In this document: positions 25,682 to 33,622 of the stretch, in pieces | How positions within the stretch are numbered: position 1 is the stretch's first letter | How the letters are laid out: each line of letters opens with the position of its first letter | Assembly (NCBI GenBank): GCA_020635255.1 | Contig: JACKAC010000003.1 | Span: 1 to 64,000, forward strand | Length of the DNA stretch: 64,000 nt | DNA from: Ignavibacteriales bacterium | GTDB taxonomy: Bacteria > Bacteroidota > Ignavibacteria > Tepidaquicellales > Tepidaquicellaceae | Direction of reading: 5' to 3' | The notes under the pieces: model-generated | The model's database searches: none | Told to the model about the DNA's origin: nothing | The model's input: the letters and a program-made list of their open reading frames with translations, nothing else | Translations under genes and position numbers: made by a program

Positions 25682-26140
25682 ATGGATGAACATATAAAAA
25701 TAGTAGAGGCACACCCCGAACATCTGGAAACCGTGGCAAAGCTTTATTCAGGATACAGGATATTCTACGGACGGGAGACTGAACCTGATAAGGAAATGGC
25801 TTTCCTGAAGCAGAGGATGGAAAATAACGAATCCGTAATATTCCTGGCTGTAGACGAGGACAGAAGCGGAATGGGTTTCATACAACTTTACCCGTTGTTT
25901 TCATCTGTTGGGATGAAGAGAATATGGCTTTTGAACGATCTGTACGTCGATGAGAAATACAGAAAGAAAGGAGTTGCTACCGCTTTGCTGGAAAGATCAC
26001 TGGAGTTCGGTAAAAGTACGGGAGCACTTTATGTCTCTCTAGAAACAGGGATGGAAAATACAAAAGCGCAGAAACTTTATGAAAAGCTTGGCTGGGAAAA
26101 GGACACGGAACATTTTATTTATTTTCATATGTGCGATTAA
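25682..26140 (+). CDS. GNAT family N-acetyltransferase
   Basis: A 152-residue acetyltransferase. Motif A is visible as L-N-D-L-Y-V-D-E-K-Y-R-K-K-G-V-A-T-A-L (about 85-103), with the acetyl-CoA loop R-K-K-G-V-A. The C-terminal N-T-K-A-Q-K-L-Y-E-K-L-G-W is motif B. The acceptor is unknown. It is divergent from sufB and separated by about 60 bases from the antiporter gene. Confidence 0.88.
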   Translation: MDEHIKIVEAHPEHLETVAKLYSGYRIFYGRETEPDKEMAFLKQRMENNESVIFLAVDEDRSGMGFIQLYPLFSSVGMKRIWLLNDLYVDEKYRKKGVATALLERSLEFGKSTGALYVSLETGMENTKAQKLYEKLGWEKDTEHFIYFHMCD

Positions 26141-26202
26141 CATTTAATCCCATCTGTTTACGTTTTATATTTATTTACCTGTTTACTAAACCCCAATTTT
26201 AA

Positions 26203-28200
26203 ATGCACGTACCACCGCTATTAATAGATATTATTCTCATTATTGGACTCTCCACGGTGGTTATGTTTGCATTAAGCAAACTCAAGCTCCCCACAATCCT
26301 CGGATTCCTACTGACCGGTATAATAGCCGGTCCATCTGTATTAGGACTGGTCCAATCGGATGAGGTTGGTATACTTGCCGAGATTGGTGTGGTTCTGTTA
26401 TTATTTACGATCGGTCTCGAGTTTTCTATTACCGAAATGATGAATATCAGCAGGGCTGTCTTCTTAGGTGGTTCGCTGCAGGTTGGACTGACGATACTCG
26501 CTGTGTTTGGAATTGTAAGTTACTTCGGAGTTGGCTCAGGAGAGGCGGTCTTCATCGGATTCCTTGTTTCTCTAAGCAGTACTGCAATCGTTTTAAAGAT
26601 GCTGCAGGAGTTTGGACAGGTAAACACACCTCACGGTAGAGCATCCCTAGGAATACTCATATTTCAGGATCTTATTGTGGTTCCAATGATGCTATTCACT
26701 CCGATGCTTGCAGGAGCAAGCGGTAATATAGCTGGTGAATTATTGATCCTCGCTGTTAAAGGAATAGTCATAATAGTTGCTGTAGTCTTGCTTGCTAAGT
26801 TTATTATGCCATACATTCTTTACCAGATCGCGAAAACAAAAAGCAGAGAGCTGTTCCTATTGAGTGTTCTTGTTATTTGTTTTGCAATTGCAGGCATAAC
26901 GGGAATGCTGGGATTGTCGCTTGCGCTGGGAGCATTCCTTGCAGGAATAATAATTTCCGAATCGGAATACAGCCATCAGGCAATCAGTAATATTATTCCT
27001 TTCAGGGTTGTATTCGAGAGCTTCTTCTTTGTTTCAGTCGGCATGCTTCTTGATCTGGATTTCCTGTTTGACCATATCTGGATGGTCTTACTGCTTGCGC
27101 TCTGTGTAATATTGCTTAAAGCATTTGTAACAGGAATTGCGGCATTGTCATTACGGCTGGCTCAACGTACGGTAATAATGACTTCCCTATCACTCGCGCA
27201 GGTTGGTGAGTTTGCGTTTATACTTTCCGCTATTGGAATTGCAAACAGTATTATTGATAATGATATCTATCAATACTTTCTTGCTGTTTCTATAACCACA
27301 ATGGGAGTAACTCCATTTATATTCAAATCCGGACAGCTAATCACCGACCTGATAATGAAAGCTCCTCTCCCGCATAAATTGAAGCAATTCCTGACATCAG
27401 AGAGATATAACAGTAAGTATGGTGAGAAAGATAAGACGTATAAGAATCATCTTGTTGTTATCGGATACGGACTAAACGGAAGAAATGTAGTAAAGGCGGC
27501 GCATTATGCCCTTATTCCATATGTAATACTGGATATAAATGCTGATACAATTAAAAAAGAACGGGAGAAAGGAGAGCCGATCTATTTCGGCGATGCTGTA
27601 AATGAGGAAGTGCTGGATATCGTGAGCGTAAATTCCGCAAAGGTCGTCGCAATAGCAGTATCGGACCCAATTGCCACAAGAAGAATAGTTGCCAACGTGA
27701 GAAGCAAAAGCCCCAACGTGCAAATAGTCGTCCGCACCAGATACGTTGCCGAGATAGAAGAACTGAAAAAACTTGGCGCGAACGCAGTCATTTCCGAAGA
27801 GTTCGAAACATCGATAGAAATATTCACTAGAGTGCTTTCTATATATATGATACCTGAGAATGAGGTTGAAAAACTCGTGAACGTAATACGTGCAGACGGC
27901 TATGAAATGCTGCGATCGATCTCTCCTCGCCCGGGATTTATCGAGTCTATTGAGAGCAGTTTGTCTGAGGTTAATCTCGCTAATTTAAAAGTTCCTCCTC
28001 AGTGTAAACTGACTGGAAGAACTATCCGTGAAACTGATCTGAGAAACAAATTTCGCATTACCTTGTTAGCAATAAAGAGAGAGAAGGAACTAATAAACAA
28101 TCCTCCTCCCGACACTGAGTTCAAAGAAGAGGATGTCTTATATCTTTTCGGTGAACCGACAAGCATAATAAATTTTAAGAACTTTATGGAAGGACATTAA
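26203..28200 (+). CDS. CPA2 cation:proton antiporter (KefB/YbaL type)
   Basis: A 665-residue integral membrane transporter. Residues 1-~390 form about 12-13 transmembrane helices of the CPA2 fold, with G-F-L-L-T-G-I-I-A-G-P and A-L-G-A-F-L-A-G-I-I-I-S-E-S-E. A TrkA-N (RCK) domain begins at L-V-V-I-G-Y-G-L-N-G-R-N (about 412) and a TrkA-C domain occupies about 575-660. It exchanges K+ or Na+ for H+ under nucleotide control. The stop codon overlaps the next start (TAATG), so it forms an operon with the LOG and MmcQ genes. Confidence 0.9.
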   Translation: MHVPPLLIDIILIIGLSTVVMFALSKLKLPTILGFLLTGIIAGPSVLGLVQSDEVGILAEIGVVLLLFTIGLEFSITEMMNISRAVFLGGSLQVGLTILAVFGIVSYFGVGSGEAVFIGFLVSLSSTAIVLKMLQEFGQVNTPHGRASLGILIFQDLIVVPMMLFTPMLAGASGNIAGELLILAVKGIVIIVAVVLLAKFIMPYILYQIAKTKSRELFLLSVLVICFAIAGITGMLGLSLALGAFLAGIIISESEYSHQAISNIIPFRVVFESFFFVSVGMLLDLDFLFDHIWMVLLLALCVILLKAFVTGIAALSLRLAQRTVIMTSLSLAQVGEFAFILSAIGIANSIIDNDIYQYFLAVSITTMGVTPFIFKSGQLITDLIMKAPLPHKLKQFLTSERYNSKYGEKDKTYKNHLVVIGYGLNGRNVVKAAHYALIPYVILDINADTIKKEREKGEPIYFGDAVNEEVLDIVSVNSAKVVAIAVSDPIATRRIVANVRSKSPNVQIVVRTRYVAEIEELKKLGANAVISEEFETSIEIFTRVLSIYMIPENEVEKLVNVIRADGYEMLRSISPRPGFIESIESSLSEVNLANLKVPPQCKLTGRTIRETDLRNKFRITLLAIKREKELINNPPPDTEFKEEDVLYLFGEPTSIINFKNFMEGH

Positions 28201-28781
28201 TGAAATCTATCTGTGTATTCTGTGGTTCAAGTATTGGAGCAGATAAGATCTTTGCTTCGACAGCAAAAAAAGTGGGTAAGTTATTTCTGAAAGAAGGTAT
28301 CGAATTCGTTTATGGCGGTGGCAATGTCGGGTTAATGGGTGTGCTAGCCGGTACTATAATGGATGGCGGTGGCAAAGCTACTGGCATAATGCCGGAATTT
28401 CTCATGAGAAGAGAGCATGCCGATCTAAAGATCTCCGAACTTATAATAGTTTCATCTATGCACGAGCGAAAAGCAAAAATGTCTGAGCTATCAGATGCTT
28501 TTTGGGTGATGCCCGGAGGGCTGGGTACTATGGAAGAATTCTTTGAGGTGTGGACATGGTCTCAGTTAAGCCTGCATAAAAAACCTATTGGAGTTTTGAA
28601 TATTGACGGATATTATAACGGATTATTAAAATTCCTTAACCGGGCTGTGAAGAAAGGATTTATAAAAAAACCCGACCGCAATATTATACTAGTAGACGAT
28701 AATCCCAAAAGGCTTTTAAAACAGATGCAGGCGCATTATATCGAAAACCGTAAGGGTAAGCAAATTGAAGAGAAAACCTGA
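28200..28781 (+). CDS. LOG-family Rossmann protein (TIGR00730)
   Basis: A 193-residue protein of the LOG family, which releases free bases from nucleoside 5'-monophosphates (cytokinin riboside monophosphate phosphoribohydrolase in plants). The nucleotide loop Y-G-G-G-N-V-G-L-M-G is near 38-47. The two active-site motifs are M87-H-E-R-K-A-K-M and P105-G-G-L-G-T-M-E-E113. The bacterial role is often purine salvage or unknown. It overlaps both neighbours by one base (TAATG and TGATG), indicating tight coupling. Confidence 0.9.
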   Translation: MKSICVFCGSSIGADKIFASTAKKVGKLFLKEGIEFVYGGGNVGLMGVLAGTIMDGGGKATGIMPEFLMRREHADLKISELIIVSSMHERKAKMSELSDAFWVMPGGLGTMEEFFEVWTWSQLSLHKKPIGVLNIDGYYNGLLKFLNRAVKKGFIKKPDRNIILVDDNPKRLLKQMQAHYIENRKGKQIEEKT

Positions 28782-29128
28782 TGGACCTGGACCAGTTTAG
28801 AAAATACTGCCTGGCAAAAGAAGAAACGACCGAAGAAACACCATTCGGACCTGATGCGCTCGTTTACAAGGCAATGGGAAAGATATTTGCTATAACAGGC
28901 TTCGAAAAACCATTGCGGGTAAATCTAAAGTGTGACCCTGAGCGTGCCATCGAATTAAGAGAAGAATATGAAGAAGTATTACCGGGCTACCATATGAACA
29001 AAGTTCACTGGAACACAATAGTAAGCACCGGAAGAATAAACGACAAACTTCTTAAAGAGTTGACAGACCACTCATATAACCTGGTAGCAGGTAGTATAAA
29101 AAAGCCTCGCAAGAAAAAGCCTAAATAA
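28781..29128 (+). CDS. MmcQ/YjbR family protein
   Basis: A 115-residue YjbR/MmcQ protein with a double-wing DNA-binding-like fold. It has M-D-L-D-Q-F-R-K-Y-C-L, then E-E-T-P-F-G-P, the strand V-Y-K-A-M-G-K-I-F-A and the H-W-N-T-I motif near residue 85. The Lys-rich C-terminus K-K-P-R-K-K-K-P-K may bind nucleic acid. Function unknown. It starts within the stop codon of the LOG gene and is convergent with the paralog gene at 29129. Confidence 0.88.
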   Translation: MDLDQFRKYCLAKEETTEETPFGPDALVYKAMGKIFAITGFEKPLRVNLKCDPERAIELREEYEEVLPGYHMNKVHWNTIVSTGRINDKLLKELTDHSYNLVAGSIKKPRKKKPK

Positions 29129-30577
29129 TTATCTCTTTACCCTCTTACTTATCTCGTCTATTTTTCTATTCAGCCACATTCTATTCTCCAGCAATTCCAC
29201 TTTCTTTACCATCTGCCTTATCTCAGCCAGGTCACCTGATGTGGGATGAATATTTATTTTATAAAGCCTCTTTATATATTTAATGAAATTCGCATTAGCG
29301 GTCTTTCTATTGCCGGTGAGTAATTTGCTATTGGCAATAAGGTGTCTAAATGTATCTGTAAGAGAATACAGCATATCCTCCATTTTCATTTCGAAATATA
29401 TCTTTGCAGTAAGCTCCTTAACCTCGATCTTTGTGTGAATGTCGTATAGTTTTATCTTAGCCAGATACTCCAGAGCAGGCTCATAATTACCCTCGGAAAA
29501 CTCAATAAAAGCCTTTCCAAAAGCATACACATCATCCTTTACATCCGGATGAAGATTATTCTTATATTTTTCAGCAAATTTTTTAACCCAATCTATCTCG
29601 CCAAGCTGAAACCCTATTTCTATTGAATTTTTATAGAGTATATCGTGCAGATAGCCATAATGGTGATATAGATCCTTTTCTACCTCTAGTTTATACAGAT
29701 CAAAAAGCTCTCTGGCAAATTTTATCTCACCCCTCCTGAGACGGCGTGAGCAAAAATTCTGCATATTAATAAGGATATCGAGCATATCATAAGGAGTTAT
29801 CTTATCCTCCGAATCAAAAAACTTCTTCTTTGCTTTGAATAGAAACTCTTCCTTGTCGGTATGCAATAGCATAGTAAGATTAAAATAAATCTCGATCAAT
29901 GGTGTTTTTTTAAGGAATTTTTCATCGAGTGTATCTATGACTTTCTCAAAAGATGCTACGTCCTTATCGAACTTGTATATCTTTTTGATATTCAACATAA
30001 ATGTATGAAGCTTGAGAACCGTTATAAGATAATATGCAGTAAACTCCTCGTGCAGGTTTACAAGCGGTGCTTCCTTAAGAAATTTCTCGAACTGGTTAAT
30101 ATACATCCTTCTCAAAAAACTCACGTTCTCATTTTGAAAATAATATTTATCGCGGTACCAGTCTCCGTTCTTACGTGTGGTCTTGTCAAGTTCGGACATG
30201 GTTTTCTTCATTAACTTCTCAAACGATTTGTCGAGTTTCCTTTCATTAAGTTCAAAAGCCAGCATACGCTTCATCTCAAATCCCGAGTTCACCATCCTTA
30301 AATAGGCAAGATAATCTTCGGAAAGCTTATTCATATTAAAAATAAGCATACGCATAAAATCATCGTTGTAGTTAGCTCCGGGGAATATCTTTTTGTGAAC
30401 AACTTCTTTTTGCACTTTTTCCGGATCAAAAGAAGGATACTGCTTCTTTAGATAATCATACAGCTTTTTCAAACTCTCGTTCTTATTAAAAAACGGTGAG
30501 TTAACATATTCGCCAAACTCCTTGAATTCCTTTTGAGAAAGAGTTTTTAGGATCTTTATAAGGGTGGTTTTTTCCAT
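29129..30577 (-). CDS. ~480-aa helical paralog, member 1
   Basis: A 482-residue, almost entirely helical cytoplasmic protein that I do not recognise. It is homologous to the proteins at 56254 and 61398. Shared N-terminal features are K-x-F-x-x-F-x-x-[FY]-[VI]-x-S-P-[FY]-F-N (residues ~18-32), a P-x-F, then K-[IL]-F-P-x-x-x-Y and K-L-[SA]-E-x-[FY]-L (about 83-90). The C-terminal half has TPR-like helical pairs. It diverges from an FN3 protein gene, and a perfect 13-bp inverted repeat abuts its start codon. A scaffold or signalling role is possible; there is no direct evidence. Confidence 0.75.
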   Translation of the reverse strand: MEKTTLIKILKTLSQKEFKEFGEYVNSPFFNKNESLKKLYDYLKKQYPSFDPEKVQKEVVHKKIFPGANYNDDFMRMLIFNMNKLSEDYLAYLRMVNSGFEMKRMLAFELNERKLDKSFEKLMKKTMSELDKTTRKNGDWYRDKYYFQNENVSFLRRMYINQFEKFLKEAPLVNLHEEFTAYYLITVLKLHTFMLNIKKIYKFDKDVASFEKVIDTLDEKFLKKTPLIEIYFNLTMLLHTDKEEFLFKAKKKFFDSEDKITPYDMLDILINMQNFCSRRLRRGEIKFARELFDLYKLEVEKDLYHHYGYLHDILYKNSIEIGFQLGEIDWVKKFAEKYKNNLHPDVKDDVYAFGKAFIEFSEGNYEPALEYLAKIKLYDIHTKIEVKELTAKIYFEMKMEDMLYSLTDTFRHLIANSKLLTGNRKTANANFIKYIKRLYKINIHPTSGDLAEIRQMVKKVELLENRMWLNRKIDEISKRVKR

Positions 30578-30645
30578 TTAGTTTTGAAATATGTTGAAAA
30601 TAATATAGTAATGCCTGGAAAATTGAAGGGAGATTTCAAAACTAA
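30578..30645. repeat. 13-bp inverted repeat abutting the member 1 start codon
   Basis: TTAGTTTTGAAAT (30578-30590) and ATTTCAAAACTAA (30633-30645) are perfect reverse complements with a 42-base spacer. The first arm touches the start codon of the minus-strand gene, so it would be in its leader or be an operator. Confidence 0.7.
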
Positions 30646-30806
30646 TTTAAACAACATAAAAAAATTTTCCGACTTTTGTGTAAAAATACTTAAAAAAAGC
30701 GTAAAAAGACAATCATCTATTAATATTTACTCCAAACAACTAAAAAAATGATATTATTTTGAAAAGTATTTAAAACCCATATATTGAGGTGTAAAATCCA
30801 AGGTAT

Positions 30807-31121
30807 ATGTCAAACAAAGATAACGAAATAGCCGAAGAAGCAGGAAAGAGAGTAAACATACCGGATCCCGTATTTGCAACAAAGGGTGCCCTCCCCGGAG
30901 AAATAAATCTTCAATGGGATGCAGTAAATGGGGCTACTTCCTACGTACTCCAAATATCAAAGGGCAAAAAGGATAAGTGGGTACAGATAGATATAATTAC
31001 TGAGCCGATTTATATGCTTTCAGGGCTGGATCCAAAAACAGAGCACTTCTTTAGAGTAGCTGCAGTATTCCCGGACGGGCAAGGTGAATGGAGTGAAGTT
31101 TTCGGGAAAAAATCGAATTAA
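30807..31121 (+). CDS. Fibronectin type III domain protein
   Basis: A 104-residue protein. After a charged N-terminal ~25 residues it is a single FN3 beta-sandwich: P-G-E-I-N-L-Q-W-D-A-V, A-T-S-Y-V-L-Q-I-S, L-D-P-K-T-E-H-F-F-R-V-A-A-V. There is no signal peptide, so it is probably cytoplasmic unless exported by another route. It may bind carbohydrate or protein. It diverges from the helical paralog at 29129. Confidence 0.75.
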   Translation: MSNKDNEIAEEAGKRVNIPDPVFATKGALPGEINLQWDAVNGATSYVLQISKGKKDKWVQIDIITEPIYMLSGLDPKTEHFFRVAAVFPDGQGEWSEVFGKKSN

Positions 31122-31282
31122 CTCAACTTTTCGGGTGTATTATTGTCATTATTACTATTACTCAATTGCTCCTGGATATTATATTTTTGGGATGCAACTT
31201 TATTGAGCAATCTGATCTGTAGGAGCAAAACAATGATAAAGACCGTTAATATTATTAAAATTAAGGATGTGTCGTTGATCAT
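31118..31282 (-). CDS. Small single-helix membrane protein
   Basis: A 54-residue open frame. It starts M-I-N-D-T-S and has one strong hydrophobic helix (about 6-22), followed by a basic/amphipathic part and an Asn-rich tail. The stop overlaps the FN3 gene stop on the other strand. The composition looks coding, but no family or clear ribosome site supports it. Confidence 0.45.
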   Translation of the reverse strand: MINDTSLILIILTVFIIVLLLQIRLLNKVASQKYNIQEQLSNSNNDNNTPEKLS

Positions 31283-31434
31283 CTGAATTTCTTTTAAATT
31301 ATTACTCCAAATTTAAGTTAATAAAACAATAATCTAAATAACAAAATTATTCCTTTAAAAAAATCGGGGCATTTTGGGGAACATTCACATGTCCACAAAA
31401 GTAGAATAAGGAAAATAACATAATTTCAAAAACA

Positions 31435-32559
31435 ATGGGATATATGCAGAGAGTTTTTACAATGGCTTCGTTACTGGTGTTGATATTAGTATTGTCAGCT
31501 ACCTGTTCGAACGCATCCGTTAGAGAAGGGGATCAAGTACCTAATTCTAACGTTCAGCTTTTTACAAGCTACGGATTATTTGAAGGGAAAAGCAATCTTC
31601 ATGAGTATATAGATAACTCGATCACGGTGATAGCTTTTATTCCTACGATACAAAACACAAACGAATATGCCGATGTAATGACAGCCTCATTACAGGCATA
31701 CATAGTTCAGTCTTACGGTTTCGATGCGGAGCAGTATTATAATTCAGGCAAATATATCAATGTCGTCGTTGCAACAGGCGATAAACCTGAGACAGTTCAG
31801 CAATATGGAATGACAATGGGACTTGACTATATTTTTGCTGATAACTCCGACGGAAAGTTTTCCGATGACTTCGGAATAAAACTCTCAGGGGACAATGCAA
31901 GCGCTACCGTAATGATTATCGACGAAAATAAAAAGGTCGTTCTCGTAGATGAGTATTACAGGGGTGAAGGTGAAAAACTTCAAACCGTCATGAGTAAACT
32001 CAATAATCTCCTCGGTATAGAAGAGATGAGGACAACCGAATCATACGGTCCCTTATATGAAGGCGACAAAGCAAGAGACTTTAGCTTTAATTATGTCACA
32101 ATAAATGACTTTGCATCTGGCTCAGTTACCGAGTCAGCATCACTCTCCGACATGATCGGAAAGAAGAACATTCTTCTCGGCTTCTACCCTGCTCCTTTTA
32201 GCATGGGATGCGGCATGGAGCTCTCAACATTCGACTACATGGTAGCGGGCGAAAACAACGACGTGAAAATGCCGGAGGAATATACAAAAGACCTCGAGAT
32301 ACTTATGGTTAGTAACGAAGGGCTCGATATGCTTAATAAATGGTTCGAAAGTATGAGCTTTAAGAATGTAAAGCTGGTCAGCGATCTTAACGTTGATATA
32401 TCCGCGAAATACAATAGCTTTAACTTCTTCAACGGTTATAACAATAGAACGATCTTCTTAATAGATAAGGAAGGTGTAATACGATATATAGATTGGGATT
32501 ATAAAGTAATAGATAAAGACCTTAAACTCTTACAGGAAGAGATCAAAAAGCTGAATTAA
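31435..32559 (+). CDS. Two-domain peroxiredoxin-like protein
   Basis: A 374-residue exported protein. The signal peptide is about 1-26; the A-T-C region might be a weak lipobox. Two thioredoxin-fold domains follow. The first (about 35-190) has I-A-F-I-P-T where peroxiredoxins have F-x-P-x-x-F-T-x-x-C, and has no catalytic Cys. The second (about 205-372) has F-Y-P-A-P-F-S-M-G-C259-G-M-E, fitting the peroxidatic Cys of AhpC/TSA proteins. It may reduce peroxides in the periplasm through the second domain, with the first structural. Confidence 0.75.
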   Translation: MGYMQRVFTMASLLVLILVLSATCSNASVREGDQVPNSNVQLFTSYGLFEGKSNLHEYIDNSITVIAFIPTIQNTNEYADVMTASLQAYIVQSYGFDAEQYYNSGKYINVVVATGDKPETVQQYGMTMGLDYIFADNSDGKFSDDFGIKLSGDNASATVMIIDENKKVVLVDEYYRGEGEKLQTVMSKLNNLLGIEEMRTTESYGPLYEGDKARDFSFNYVTINDFASGSVTESASLSDMIGKKNILLGFYPAPFSMGCGMELSTFDYMVAGENNDVKMPEEYTKDLEILMVSNEGLDMLNKWFESMSFKNVKLVSDLNVDISAKYNSFNFFNGYNNRTIFLIDKEGVIRYIDWDYKVIDKDLKLLQEEIKKLN

Positions 32560-32588
32560 TTCCATTTTATATTTAGATTTTATTTCAT

Positions 32589-32636
32589 AATCTTTGATGG
32601 TGGCTGATTACCCAAAACACCGTCAAAGATTTTTTT
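32589..32636 (+). terminator. Stem-loop with T-run abutting a start codon
   Basis: The arms 32589-32602 and 32618-32631 pair over 14 positions (one G-T), with a 15-base loop, followed by TTTTTT. This is a good terminator for the peroxiredoxin-like gene. The T-run ends one base before the ATG at 32637 of the methyltransferase gene. Confidence 0.7.
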
Positions 32637-33452
32637 ATGCCCGAACAAGAAAAAGAATATTTATTCGGAACAAACGAACCCGAACTGCAAAGACTGAAGT
32701 TCCAGCATGAAGTCTGGCGTCCCATGACAGACCCATTCTTGCAACGCCTGGGGATACAAAAGGGATGGAAGTGTATGGATGCCGGTGCAGGACCGGGTTT
32801 TGTGGCTATGGATCTGCGGGATACAATTGGTGATGAGGGTGAGCTCACCATCCTCGAGCCATCCACTTTTTATATAAACTCCTTTAGAGCCTTCGCCGAA
32901 GAAAAGAACTGGACGAACATAAAATACATCCAGGGCATTGTAGAGGAAAGCAACCTTCCCGAAAATTACTATGACCTAATATTCTCACGCTGGGTGATAT
33001 CCTTTGTTCCGGATCCCGAGAGATTTGTTTCTAAACTAGCCGCTGCATTAAAACCCGGTGGCATTCTGGCCATAGAAGATTATAATTACGACGGTTTGGG
33101 ATTATTCCCGATGGGAGGAGCATGGGATGAGATGCCCTCGATAATGAAGAGGTATTACAAATCAGGAGAAGGCGATCCCTATGTTGCATCCAAACTCCCC
33201 GGCATCTACAGAAAATGCGGATTAGAACTGATAGAATTCAAACCATTCTCCATGGCAGGGGGTCCCGATAGCGGGGTAATGGAATGGGCACACAAGTTTT
33301 TTACTATACATGTTCCCGTCATGGTTGAGCGCGGACTTATCACTCCCGAACAAGGAGAAGCTCTAAGCAATGACTGGCAGGCACATCGTGAAAACCCGGA
33401 TGCCGTATTTTTTTCTCCTGTCATCGTGGACGCCGCCGGTAAAAAGCTTTAA
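32637..33452 (+). CDS. SAM-dependent methyltransferase
   Basis: A 271-residue class I methyltransferase. Motif I is M-D-A-G-A-G-P-G-F-V (about 46-55); the acidic end of strand 2 follows in L-T-I-L-E. Y-D-L-I-F-S-R-W-V and L-K-P-G-G-I-L-A-I-E-D (about 140-150) are later motifs. The N-terminal E-Y-L-F-G-T-N-E-x-E-L-x-R-L supports the ATG at 32637. The substrate is unknown. The ATG directly follows a terminator-like stem-loop, leaving no space for a ribosome-binding site between them. Confidence 0.88.
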   Translation: MPEQEKEYLFGTNEPELQRLKFQHEVWRPMTDPFLQRLGIQKGWKCMDAGAGPGFVAMDLRDTIGDEGELTILEPSTFYINSFRAFAEEKNWTNIKYIQGIVEESNLPENYYDLIFSRWVISFVPDPERFVSKLAAALKPGGILAIEDYNYDGLGLFPMGGAWDEMPSIMKRYYKSGEGDPYVASKLPGIYRKCGLELIEFKPFSMAGGPDSGVMEWAHKFFTIHVPVMVERGLITPEQGEALSNDWQAHRENPDAVFFSPVIVDAAGKKL

Positions 33453-33622
33453 TTTCATTCCTTCTTCATGCATTTTTACCAACTCCTATCTTTTTAACAA
33501 AAAAACTATTGTATTATTAATTTATTATTATCTATATTTATATAGAGAAAAAATTTAAGGAGCAAGCATAGGAGATTAGTATAAAAGGAGATTAATTTAA
33601 AATTTCTAAAGCGGGAGGCTTT

